64,000 nucleotides of DNA, from contig JAVIAB010000159.1 in the NCBI GenBank assembly GCA_032433765.1, positions 60,983,543-61,047,542 of the forward strand, written 5' to 3'. The notes beneath the pieces were generated by a model. It did not search any database, had not been told where the DNA came from, and was given only the letters and a program-made list of their open reading frames with translations. This stretch comes from Megaustenia siamemsis (Eukaryota > Mollusca > Gastropoda > Stylommatophora > Ariophantidae). The position numbers and the translations under genes were made by a program. Positions 55,595-64,000 of the stretch are shown here, one piece after another; positions within the stretch are counted from its first letter, which is position 1; each line of letters opens with the position of its first letter.

Positions 55595-56682
55595 TTTGGT
55601 ATAATAATAAAGATGTAGTCCCCTTCTTAGAGGCCTTAGCACAACAGTTTTGGTTTTATAGAAAATTAGACATCGATATGTTTAAGAATGCGATTTCGGT
55701 CCCCGGAATAACTCTGAGGTATCTATTTAAAACTCTCTCCAGAGATGTGGGTTTTTCCCTGATTGCAAAAAAGGAAGCCGATTTGCATCATACCATAAGA
55801 CAGAATATTGTCGGAGGCCCCTCTATTATCTGTCATCGGTACCACGAGAAGGATAAAACCTTTATTAGGGGCGGAAAGCTGGTCAAATCCATTAAAGGCT
55901 ATGATGCCAACGCCCTTTATCTATGGGCACTTGTGCAAAAGATGCCCACCGATTATACGGTCATACGCAAGGCTGAAGATGGGTATAAACCCCTTAAAAT
56001 GAACTACTACACGCGTCAGTGCAGAGAGTATCTGACTTGGGTTGCCCACCAAAACCAGGTTCATTTGAGAACCCAGTTTAATGCTCGCGAGATCGCTTTG
56101 GGTGAGCGCAAGATTAGAGTGGATGGGTGGGATAAATCCAGTAGGACCGTGTATCAGTTCCGTGACTGTCTCTTTCACGGTCATCCAAACTGTGACATCA
56201 CCAGGGATCGAGAAGTCAATCCGGTGAATAATATACAGTTGGCTGATTTGTACGCGAAAACCTGTGAAATAACAGCTTATTTAAAGAGCCTCGACCGAGT
56301 TCGCGTCATCGTTATGTGGGAGTGTGAGTGGCAACGGCTAAAGAAAACAACGCCAGCTATTCAGGTCTTTATAGATGAGAACCTACGTGGTTCTAAACCA
56401 TCGTTTGCTAAATATAAACCAATCACTGATAAAGCCATTATAGATTCAGTTTCAGACGAGTCGTTTTTTGGGCTCGTCGAGTGTGACATTCACGTTCCCG
56501 ACAAGTTAAAAGAGTATTTTAGTGAGATGACCCCCATTTTTAAAAATGTTGACGTAGGCCTAGATGATATCGGTCCCTTTATGCAGGAGTACGCCACCAA
56601 AAACAAACTATTACGTACCCCAGACGTACTCTCGTGGGTAGTTATAGTGGAACAAAGATTCTGTTGGCCACACCCCTGTTAA
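55595..56682 (+). pseudogene. Polinton DNA polymerase B, palm motif A and endonuclease-like insert
   Basis: Third frame (ATG at 55,678, but coding similarity starts at about 55,593 with the Exo III-type YNNKD block). It contains the first polymerase palm block (GYDANALYLWA, residues about 74-84 from the ATG), then the VSR-like endonuclease-fold insertion typical of Polinton and protein-primed viral PolBs (KIRVDGWDKSSRTVYQF, CLFHGHPNCDI, VIVMWECEWQ). The frame is lost at the C-run 56618-56621, which is one base short; the last 15 or so residues before 56,682 are out-of-frame sequence. Confidence 0.85.
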
Positions 56683-57386
56683 AGTGGTATTTAGAGCATG
56701 GGCTAGAGGTAACAAAAATTTATCAGGTGGTAGAGTACCTACCCGTTAGTTGTTTTAAGGAGTTTGGTGACAAGGTCACAGAGGCGCGTCGGGCTGGTGA
56801 TTTAGATTCAAATCAATCGATTGTTAGCGATACAATGAAACTACTTGGAAACTCGGCCTACGGGAAGACCTTGACGAATATGACGAAACACGTGGACGTC
56901 TCCTATGTTAAAGAGGGGGCTGATACAACCAAGTTGGTAAATAACCCACGATTTAAAAACATGACATCTATTGGTGAGGACCTGTACGAGGTATCGATGG
57001 GTAAAAGAGGTATAATGTGGGATCTTCCTTCGCAGATTGGTTTTTTCGTCTACCAGTACGCGAAATTGCGGATGTTGGAATTTTATTATGACTTCCTCGA
57101 TAAGTTTGTAGATAGGTCCGACTTTCAACTCTGTGAGATGGATACTGATAGTCTGTACTTGGCCCTCAGCAAGTCATCGTTAGAAGAGGTCGTTAAAACC
57201 GATAAGGTAGATGAGTTTTTCTCACAGTACGACAAATGGTTCCCTTCAGAGACTTGTGAAGTCCATCGGGCAGATTTCATTCAACACAGGGGCGTAAAGT
57301 ATGACTGTTCAGATTGTAAGGCCAGACAGTTATACGACAAACGGACTCCGGGTCTGTTCAAGTTGGAATATTCGGGGATGGGATGA
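56622..57386 (+). pseudogene. Polinton DNA polymerase B, palm motifs B and C
   Basis: Fourth frame. LLGNSAYGKT (residues about 71-80) is motif B; EMDTDSLYLAL (168-178) is motif C with both catalytic Asp residues. ILLATPLLKWYLEHG precedes them. A C-terminal block with HRGVKYDCSDCKARQLYDKR could be a zinc site. It ends at the G-run 57374-57377, one base short, which shifts to the last frame. Confidence 0.85.
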
Positions 57387-57655
57387 TTTCCTTGTGTAGC
57401 AAGACCTATTACTGTTTTGGGGATTATGCTAAAGTTAGCACAAAGGGTCTTAATAAACGCCACAATAAGTTAGATAAGGATACATTCACAGAGGTTCTAA
57501 CCAAAAAACAAGCCGGGGGTGGTAAAAACATAGGGTTTAAAACATACAAGGGGTCGGTATACACATATACACAACATCTGAACTCACTCTCCTATTTCTA
57601 CATCAAGCGTCAGGTCCATTCTGACAACGTGACCACCTCCCCTTTATCCATTTAA
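57383..57655 (+). pseudogene. Polinton DNA polymerase B, C-terminus
   Basis: Last 90 codons (ISLCSKTYYCFGD, KGLNKRHNKL, GGGKNIGFKTYKG, YTYTQHLNSLSYFYIKRQV), the thumb end of Polinton polymerases. The final 13 codons and stop lie inside the first copy of a 186-bp repeat. An aataaac signal follows at about 57,680. Confidence 0.8.
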
Positions 57656-58165
57656 CACTATCATGTATTACTGATTGTAAATAAACTACTTTGTTTTCTA
57701 TGTATTAAATATGTGTATAATGTACATTAGTTAAAGAATACATTTTTGTCTAAACCATGTGTTATCTATTGTTCAATATATACGAATAAAACAATAAACT
57801 TCCATTCTGACAACGTGACCACCTCCCCTTTATCCATTTAACACTATCATGTATTACTGCTTGTAAATAAACTACTTTGTTTTCTATGTATTAAATATGT
57901 GTATAATGTACATTAGTTAAAGAATACATTTTTGTCTAAACCATGTGTTATCTATTGTTCAATATATACGAATAAAACAATAAACTTCCATTCTGGCAAC
58001 GTGACCACCTCCCCTTTATCCATTTAACACTATCATGTATTACTGCTTGTAAATAAACTACTTTATTTTCTATGTATTAAATATGTGTATAATGTACATT
58101 AGTTAAAGAATACATTTTTGTCTAAATCATGTATTATCTATTGTTCAATATATACGAATAAAACA
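57616..58165. repeat. 186-bp tandem repeat, three copies, covering the PolB 3' end
   Basis: ccattctgacaacgtgacca starts at 57616, 57802 and (one change) 57988, an exact 186-bp step. Each copy has the last codons of PolB, the TAA stop, and aataaa-type signals (gtaaataaactac and gaataaaacaataaa). The copies are nearly identical, so the duplication is recent. Confidence 0.9.
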
Positions 58166-58169
58166 ATAA

Positions 58170-58525
58170 ATAAATAAATAAACTTGTCACTGTTTTTTAT
58201 TGCCTGAGAGTATAAAGAAAGAATAGATTTATGAAAGTTACGGAACCATTGAAAGTACAAAGAATATAATAGATTTATGATACCACCACCGCCCCTTCAC
58301 CATCGCCGCGGGAGGTCACCACGACCGGAACAAAAAATGGGCGGGTAGACTCTCAAATAAGGAAAAACGGTAGACTCTCATATAAGAAAAAAAATGTGCT
58401 TCCATGTACGGGTAGACTCTCATATAAGGAAAAATGTGCTTCCATGTGAGGGTAGACTATTTATATAAGGATTTATGTGCTTCTGGAAGAACATTTGTTG
58501 CATGTAAATACCATTATATACTACT
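58170..58525 (-). repeat. Right terminal inverted repeat
   Basis: Inverse of the left end, finishing in tatactact at 58,525. It has four copies of the gtagactctcatataagg-type motif (58,349; 58,371; 58,409; 58,450) against six on the left. Inner border near aataaataaataaacttgtc. Confidence 0.9.
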
Positions 58526-58531
58526 AGAGTA
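58526..58531. repeat. Target-site duplication AGAGTA, right
   Basis: Exact match to 49080-49085. The join without the element (gtagagta followed by gtggaggaatggtacgcagg) aligns with an uninterrupted paralogous repeat at about 58,686-58,715. Confidence 0.9.
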
Positions 58532-59110
58532 GTGGAGGAATGGTACGCAGGTAGTTAGTGCATAGTGGTAGAGAAGTGTTAGAGGAGGAGATATGGAGAG
58601 GAGGGATAAGAATCAGGTATGTGGAAAGTGGATAGGTGGAGAGGCGGTGGGCCAGAAGTGAATAGATAGAGAGGGAGTCTGAAAGAAATGGATGAATGGA
58701 GGAATGGTACGCAGGTAGTTAGTGCATAGAGAGGTAGAGAAGTGGCGAAATGGTGAAACTGAGGAGGATACAAAGAGAGGGGGTGTCGGAGTGGCTGAAG
58801 ATCAGACAAGTTCAGTCCTAGAAGAGAACTAAGATTGGACACCCGGATAATGGGGGGGGGAATGGAATAGTAGGTGTGGAGAAGTGGTGACATAAGAGAA
58901 TAGAGAGAGAGAAGGGGTTGGCTGGGAGTAGAACCAAAATAAGTAGGTGGAGGGATGGTGCAACCAACAAAGAGACGAGATATACTAGGAGTGTTTATAG
59001 TAAGGGGAGTCCTTGTAGTTACATGAACTCACTGGACGGCTTCATCATGACACGGAGCAGGGTTTCAGTAGTCCTTTCAGGCCACCATGCTGCTAGGTGA
59101 CCTTCTGTTG
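58532..59110. repeat. Purine-rich repeats right of the Polinton
   Basis: A/G-rich plus strand with a roughly 168-bp duplication: ggaggaatggtacgcaggta with gttagtgcata at about 58,534 and 58,700. It continues the repeat interrupted by the Polinton. No gene seen. Confidence 0.7.
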
Positions 59111-59608
59111 GAGCCGACTCCATTCAGTCTGACCCTCTCGAAAACACTAAGCGAGATTTCCCGCTCGCTATCAGCAACTGGTCTTGGCTGATGAGTTTCA
59201 CAATTACACCTGTTTGTGTCTTCATTGGTGACACAAGTTCGCTGAGCATTACTATGCGAGAGCGATCGCGATTACTATCACATAACGTGTCCTTCACTGA
59301 TGAGTTCACAGCTACATCTGTTTGTGTCTATATTGGTGATACAAGTTTATTTAACAATGATCAATGTGCAAGGTCCGTTCCCCTAAACTGTCAAACACAA
59401 AACTGAATAACACTACAACACTGTTTCGTGTAACCAACCTGGTTACCACTCATGGTACCGGTTCGCACAAAGACAACCGTCCGCATTGAGCACAGGTCCC
59501 ATCTAGACTGACCTTCTAACTTATCGTTTTTCCTAACTTCCTCCTTTCTAACCAATCATACACCGTTTTACATTTCTGCCCCACTCCTAATTACGTCTTA
59601 CTTTCCCC
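59111..59608. other. Unassigned stretch with a two-copy repeat
   Basis: ctgatgagtttcacaattac, cctgtttgtgtc and attggtgacacaagtt (59,187-59,239) recur as ctgatgagttcacagctaca, tctgtttgtgtc and attggtgatacaagtt (59,298-59,347), 110 bp apart. The rest holds nothing I recognise. Confidence 0.6.
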
Positions 59609-59652
59609 ATGGACTCGATGTTTCTATATTCTTTACTTCTTATCACCTTCCC
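59609..59652. repeat. 44-bp direct repeat left of LINE-A copy 3
   Basis: Starts atggactcgatgtttctata and ends tatcaccttccc. It is identical to 62394-62437, which lies at the other end of the LINE-A copy, and is read as a long target-site duplication. Confidence 0.85.
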
Positions 59653-62393
59653 CATGGACTCTTCTACCTTTTAGCTCCCGGTGGAGCATAGGTCTTCAAC
59701 AAACACTTTCCAAGTCGTTCTGTTTTTTGCAATTCTTTTAAGATCATTCCATGTCTTCCCCATCATCTTCATCTCTGCTTCAATCTGTCTTCTCCAAGAA
59801 TTCCTTGGTCTTCCTCTTTGTCTTTCCCCTGGGGATTCCAAAAAGGGGCCTGTTGTGTAATACTCTCAGTTGGTTTCCGTAGTGTGTGTCCTATCCATCG
59901 CCATCGTCTTCGCTGTATTTCTTGATCCACTGGTATTTGACCGGTACATTTCCATAATTCCACGTTTGTGACTTTGTCCTGCCATTTCCATCCCTTTATT
60001 CTGCGTAAGCATCCATTAATGAAAGTCTGTACCTTCGTGATTGTCAATTTTGTTATTCTCCATGTTTCACAGCCATATAATAGAACCGACTTAACATTGG
60101 AGTTGAAAATTTGTATTTTTGTATTTAGCCTAATTTCTTTGGATTTCCATATGTTTCCCAGTGCAATGAAAGCTCCTCTTGCTTTTGATATCCTTATTTT
60201 GGTATCATTTTCTGTTCCTCCCTCTTTATCTATATTACTGCCCAGATATATATAAGATTGTACGTCTAGTAGAGGTATTTCTCCTAGTTTTATTTGGTTA
60301 TTGCCAACTGCATTAATTCTCATAATGTTGGTCTTATCTCTATTAATCTTTAGTCCTAGCTGTTGTGATCTCTCATCTAATATACTCATTTTATCTTGCA
60401 TCTGTTGGTGGCTGTGTGATAGGAGAGCTATGTCATCAGCAAAGTCTAAATCATCAAGTTGTTTGGTCAGTGACCACTGGATCCCATTTCTGTTGTTTTG
60501 AGTTATTTTCATAATCCAATCTATGGCCAGTAGAAAGAGAAATGGAGACAGAAGGCATCCTTGCCTTACTCCTGTTCTTATTTCAAATGCTTCTGTAAGC
60601 TGTCCTTCATGCACCACACTACATTTTGTTCCTTCATACATTGTTTCTATCAGGTTAATAAACTTTATGGGGATTCCATAATGACTCAGCAACTTCCAAA
60701 GCATTCTTCTGTCTAAACTATCAAATGCCTTTTCGTAATCTATGAATCCAATATAAAGTGGGGATTTTAGTTCTAAACTTTGTTCAACTATTATACGTAG
60801 AGTAGTTATTTGATCAGCACATGATCTGTTCTTCCTAAAACCTGCTTGTTCATCTCTCAAGTGTTTCTCTATAGCCTCTTTTAGTCTCTCCAGAATGATT
60901 CTGCCTAATATTTTTCCTGGCACTGATAGTAGCATAATTCCCCTATAATTTGTGCACTTCAATAAACTTCCTTTCTTTGGTAGTTTGATCATATAACCTT
61001 CTCTCCAGTCTTTAGGTATTTCTTCCCTCTCCCAAATTTTATCCAATAGATTATGTAACATCTTGGTAGAGGTGATAATATCTGCTTTGATGGCTTCCGA
61101 AGGAATTTCATCTGGTCCTGTGGCTTTACCATCTTTTAACAGTTTGATGGCTTTCATTATTTCTTCTTTGCTTGGTTTTCCGCAGTTAACGTGTAATTCT
61201 TCTTCTGCTGGTAGTATATCTGGAGGATTATTTGAGCCAGGTCTGTTCAAAAGTTCTTCAAAGTGCTCCTTCCATCTCTCCATTTGTTCCTTTATATTAC
61301 TAAGCAGATTTCCTTTCTTATCTTTGATAAAGGCGTTGATCTGTTTGTATTTTCCACCTAATTTCTTTGTGCTGTTGTACAGTTCTTTCATATTCCCTTT
61401 ATTTGCTGCTTCTTCTGCCTCTTTAGCTAATTCATCTATATATTTCCTCTTATCCCTTTTAATGCATCTTCTCACTTCTTTGTTCACCTCTGTGTAAGCT
61501 TCCTGTGTCTTGGCTTTATTACTTCTTGTTTTGCTTTTATTTATGTCTGCTTTCTTGTTCTTTCTTTCTTTAATTTTATCCAGGGTCTCTGCTGTCATCC
61601 ATGCCTTATTCTGGCGTTCTCTTTTCCCCAGTGTTTCTTCGCATGTCTCTTTCCATATATTTTTTACCTGTTTCCAATGATCTTCTATATTTATTGTATT
61701 TTCTAGTTGTTGGAGGACTTGGTATTTGTTTGATATTGTGACTGCGAATTTATCTTTAATTCCTTGTTCTTTAAGAAACCCTACATTGAAATACGTTCTG
61801 CCCTTATTCGTTGTAGTATACCTTTTTAATTTAATTTTAAGTTTGGCTAACAGAAGATGATGATCAGAAGCTATATCTGCCCCTCTATATACTTTTACAT
61901 CCTGTAAGGATGACTTAAACTTATTATTAATACATATGTGATCAATTTGATTTTCCGTTCTATGATCTGGTGACACCCATGTAGCTTTGTGTATTCTTTT
62001 ATGTTGGAATATTGTTCCTCCTAGGCTCATTTGATTAAGGGCGCAGAAATTCACAAATATCTCTCCATTCTCGTTTATATCTCCAAGTCCATGTTTTCCC
62101 ATAATCTCTTCAAAGCCTCTGTTGTCTGATCCTACCTTAGCATTTAGGTCTCCCATCAAGATTATAATATCCTTGGCTCGTCTTGCATCCATCTGGCATT
62201 GTAGCTGTTTATAAAAATCATCTTTAACTGAGTCATCTTTATCGTTGGTTGGTGCATAGCATTGTATAATGTGTAATTTTATTTTGTTTTTGGTTGTTCT
62301 AAATGTTGCTCTCACCAGTCTTGGTCCCACTGCCTCCCATTCTATTAGTGTCTTCTGTGCATTCTTTGATAGCATTATAGCTACCCCTTCGCT
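59653..62393 (-). mobile_element. LINE-A copy 3, 5'-truncated, flanked by 44-bp repeats
   Basis: Minus-strand insertion of 2.74 kb. The 5' truncation at 62,393 lies inside the endonuclease domain (the frame begins at SEGVAIMLS); the 3' end is at about 59,653. This is the youngest-looking LINE-A here and the reference for all LINE-A fragments in the window. Confidence 0.85.
59769..62375 (-). CDS. LINE-A endonuclease/reverse transcriptase ORF (868 aa, N-terminus missing)
   Basis: Uninterrupted non-LTR retrotransposon ORF2. It begins inside the AP-endonuclease domain, with GDLNAK at 75-80 and the catalytic SDHH at 170-173; the domain's first 60 or so residues are absent. A charged linker follows (about 250-360), then MERWKEHFEELL, the RT fingers (KLPKKGSLLKCTNYRGIMLL, 465-483), GFRKNRSCADQ, FIDYEKAFD (544-552), RQGC (604-607), catalytic FADD (645-648), LGLKINRDKTNIM, YGCETWRITK and the C-terminal RRWRWIGHTLRK block. 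All RT catalytic residues are kept and there are no internal stops. ATG at 62,375; without the endonuclease start it probably cannot nick a target by itself. Confidence 0.9.
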   Translation of the reverse strand: MLSKNAQKTLIEWEAVGPRLVRATFRTTKNKIKLHIIQCYAPTNDKDDSVKDDFYKQLQCQMDARRAKDIIILMGDLNAKVGSDNRGFEEIMGKHGLGDINENGEIFVNFCALNQMSLGGTIFQHKRIHKATWVSPDHRTENQIDHICINNKFKSSLQDVKVYRGADIASDHHLLLAKLKIKLKRYTTTNKGRTYFNVGFLKEQGIKDKFAVTISNKYQVLQQLENTINIEDHWKQVKNIWKETCEETLGKRERQNKAWMTAETLDKIKERKNKKADINKSKTRSNKAKTQEAYTEVNKEVRRCIKRDKRKYIDELAKEAEEAANKGNMKELYNSTKKLGGKYKQINAFIKDKKGNLLSNIKEQMERWKEHFEELLNRPGSNNPPDILPAEEELHVNCGKPSKEEIMKAIKLLKDGKATGPDEIPSEAIKADIITSTKMLHNLLDKIWEREEIPKDWREGYMIKLPKKGSLLKCTNYRGIMLLSVPGKILGRIILERLKEAIEKHLRDEQAGFRKNRSCADQITTLRIIVEQSLELKSPLYIGFIDYEKAFDSLDRRMLWKLLSHYGIPIKFINLIETMYEGTKCSVVHEGQLTEAFEIRTGVRQGCLLSPFLFLLAIDWIMKITQNNRNGIQWSLTKQLDDLDFADDIALLSHSHQQMQDKMSILDERSQQLGLKINRDKTNIMRINAVGNNQIKLGEIPLLDVQSYIYLGSNIDKEGGTENDTKIRISKARGAFIALGNIWKSKEIRLNTKIQIFNSNVKSVLLYGCETWRITKLTITKVQTFINGCLRRIKGWKWQDKVTNVELWKCTGQIPVDQEIQRRRWRWIGHTLRKPTESITQQAPFWNPQGKDKEEDQGILGEDRLKQR

Positions 62394-62437
62394 ATGGACT
62401 CGATGTTTCTATATTCTTTACTTCTTATCACCTTCCC
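62394..62437. repeat. 44-bp direct repeat right of LINE-A copy 3
   Basis: Exact match to 59609-59652. A third, shorter copy of its start (ggactcgatgtttctat) follows at about 62,440. Confidence 0.85.
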
Positions 62438-62534
62438 TTGGACTCGATGTTTCTATTTTAGTTACTTCTTCTCACTTTCACTCCTGACTTCTACCCTAGC
62501 AACTCCCCGTTTGTTACACACCTTATGATCACTG

Positions 62535-62690
62535 CTACACTTGTACTCTGAAAAAGGCCACAGGCAGAAATGTCAGTATTGTGTTGTGTTCCTTCCTTGT
62601 AAAGCTGTCACCATACCTTGGAGTGTTTATCACTCACCACTATTTGCTCCTTGCTACCAGCTTTACTGCAGCATTGCATTTATTTGCCTG
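62535..62690 (+). repeat. Element X, copy 2
   Basis: Counterpart of 48,160-48,300 in the opposite orientation; about 100 bp align with scattered changes. It is followed at once by (CTA)n. Confidence 0.75.
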
Positions 62691-62692
62691 TA

Positions 62693-63110
<418 letters not shown>

Positions 63111-63299
63111 TTTACTACCACTATATCTGAAACTATTGCTGCAACTACAGCCTCTGCCTCCACCACCACTATTGCAGATATTACTACAGTTATAACTACA
63201 CCAGCAACTGCTGTATAATTTCTACAGCTATCGTTACTGTAACTGCTACTTCTATTAATGTCACTGTTGACACTGCCACTAACTCTACAGGTAGCCCCT

Positions 63300-63745
63300 G
63301 TCAGTCATAGTTGGATATAGTTTTTTTCAGCGCCTCTAGAAATGTTAATTTTTCATTTTTTTGCCACTGTGTATTCTCTTTTTATATGAATGTGTCTGCT
63401 TCTAGTTTGAGTTGGTGCTTTAGAGTGTGTTTCCAAAGATTGCAGTTTACATCTATTTTTTCCCAAGCTGCAGGGTTTATGTTTAGAGTCTTCATGTCAC
63501 GTTTACACACGTCCACAAATCATCAAAGTTTGGGGCGCACCCAATAATTTTACCATCTGACAATTGTCCCTAGTGTATACTTTTGGTGTGCGGCCATGTT
63601 TCATACGGTGTACGCGGCCATGGCAACCTACGTTGTTTGATTAGCGTGTAGATGTTCGGGAGGCCTGTGCCGTTAATGACATCCACGTTTGTCACTTTAT
63701 GCTTCCAGGTGATACCAAGAATGCGGCGCAGACATCGCATATTTA
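63300..63745 (-). pseudogene. LINE-F C-terminal fragment
   Basis: Degenerate minus-strand remnant. Readable pieces are CLRRILGITWKHKVTNVDV (about 63,690-63,740), a drifted RRLPWP block, FGQLSDGKIIGC-type sequence (about 63,530-63,570) and a DVCKRD-like stretch (about 63,490-63,520), with several frameshifts. This order matches the post-RT C-terminus of a LINE family common in invertebrates. Confidence 0.65.
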
Positions 63746-63759
63746 ATCAATTTACCTTT

Positions 63760-64000
63760 CTCTCTTGCTTTAATAATGTTATCATTAATACCATTACTAT
63801 TACTAATGTTATCATTAGTGCCATTACTATTACTAATGTTATCATTAATGCCATTACTGTTATTAATGTTATCATTAATGTCATTACTGTTACTAATGTT
63901 ATCATTATTGTCTTTACTATTACTACTGCTATATTTAATGTCATTACTATTACTAGTATTATCATTAATGTCATTACTATTATTAATGTTATCATTAATG
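63760..64000. repeat. 30-bp minisatellite running out of the window
   Basis: aatgttatcattaatg followed by ccattactattact, repeated with changes in a 30-bp period from about 63,774 to the right edge. A minus-strand 82-codon frame is a by-product. Confidence 0.85.

Larger units (their letters stand above)
49086..58525. mobile_element. Polinton/Maverick-type element, 9.44 kb, complete ends
   Basis: Ends with 5'-AGTAGTATA and its exact inverse, long terminal inverted repeats (about 550 bp left, 355 bp right) and a perfect 6-bp target duplication. Minus-strand genes on the left: integrase N-terminus, coiled-coil protein, ATPase plus basic virion-type protein. Plus-strand genes on the right: Cys/His protein, zinc-finger PolB. 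Polintons are usually 15-20 kb and carry capsid and protease genes; none is visible here. The empty target is recognisable at 58,680-58,730, which reads through without the element. Confidence 0.93.

Noticed and set aside
55580..57390. Programmed ribosomal frameshifting in PolB
   Set aside because: Four separate sites at different homopolymers without slippery heptamers or pseudoknots make programmed shifts implausible; error or decay fits better.
49086..58525. Element as a complete, particle-forming adintovirus
   Set aside because: No capsid, penton or protease genes are visible and the integrase is truncated; only replication and packaging-type genes remain.
59187..59347. ctgatgagt repeats as hammerhead ribozymes
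   Set aside because: CTGATGA is present, but no GAAA core or pairing stems follow at the right distance.

Overview
The window is animal nuclear DNA made almost entirely of repeats and mobile elements. The evidence is eukaryotic retrotransposon ORFs, spliced-looking leader exons, AATAAA signals, long simple-sequence arrays and no prokaryotic gene layout. AT-rich DNA with many (ATC)n-tailed LINEs, long (ACT)n tracts and a Polinton suggests an invertebrate; the sequence alone does not fix the phylum. No rRNA, tRNA or CRISPR array was recognised. At most one piece, a Cys-rich ORF at 41.7-42.5 kb, looks like part of an ordinary host gene. LINE-A to LINE-F are labels local to this report.

Layout. 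(1) 1-28.7 kb: a near-identical tandem array of a 5.36-kb composite unit (steps 5358, 5361, 5361, 5359 and 4586 bp), entering from beyond the left edge. Each unit is a fossil of nested insertions: LINE-A (minus), split by LINE-C (plus), itself split by LINE-B (minus), plus a 775-bp segment encoding an RNase H domain. The fifth unit lacks exactly that segment. (2) 28.7-36.5 kb: the array runs into a diverged LINE-A copy that looks like its parent, then LINE-D scraps, a second LINE-A copy in opposite orientation interrupted by a LINE-C with a 10-bp target-site duplication, and a LINE-B copy. (3) 36.9-40.4 kb: a 3.5-kb C/T-strand-biased minisatellite. (4) 40.7-46.5 kb: LINE-B, LINE-E and LINE-D remnants around the Cys-rich ORF, then a 17-bp and a roughly 75-bp tandem repeat. 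(5) 46.9-48.2 kb: an (ACT)n array. (6) 49,086-58,525: a complete 9.44-kb Polinton/Maverick-type insertion with terminal inverted repeats and a perfect 6-bp target duplication (AGAGTA). (7) 59.6-62.4 kb: a nearly intact LINE-A ORF (868 aa) between 44-bp direct repeats. (8) 62.5-64 kb: a second (CTA)n array, a LINE-F remnant and a minisatellite leaving the window.

The Polinton is the most informative part. It carries a protein-primed DNA polymerase B with N-terminal zinc fingers, a packaging-type ATPase joined to a small virion-type basic protein, a coiled-coil protein, a small Cys/His protein and only the first part of an integrase. No major capsid, minor capsid or protease gene is seen. Two TATA-box leader exons ending in GTAAGT donors face right; the second has three identical inverted-CCAAT boxes upstream and an intron with a 52-bp repeat bearing TATCGATA. 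PolB is broken by one in-frame stop and four one-base changes, all at homopolymers, so decay and sequencing error must be separated. The simplest reading is a small, capsid-less, integrase-deficient derivative whose ends stayed competent for integration, presumably with enzymes supplied in trans.
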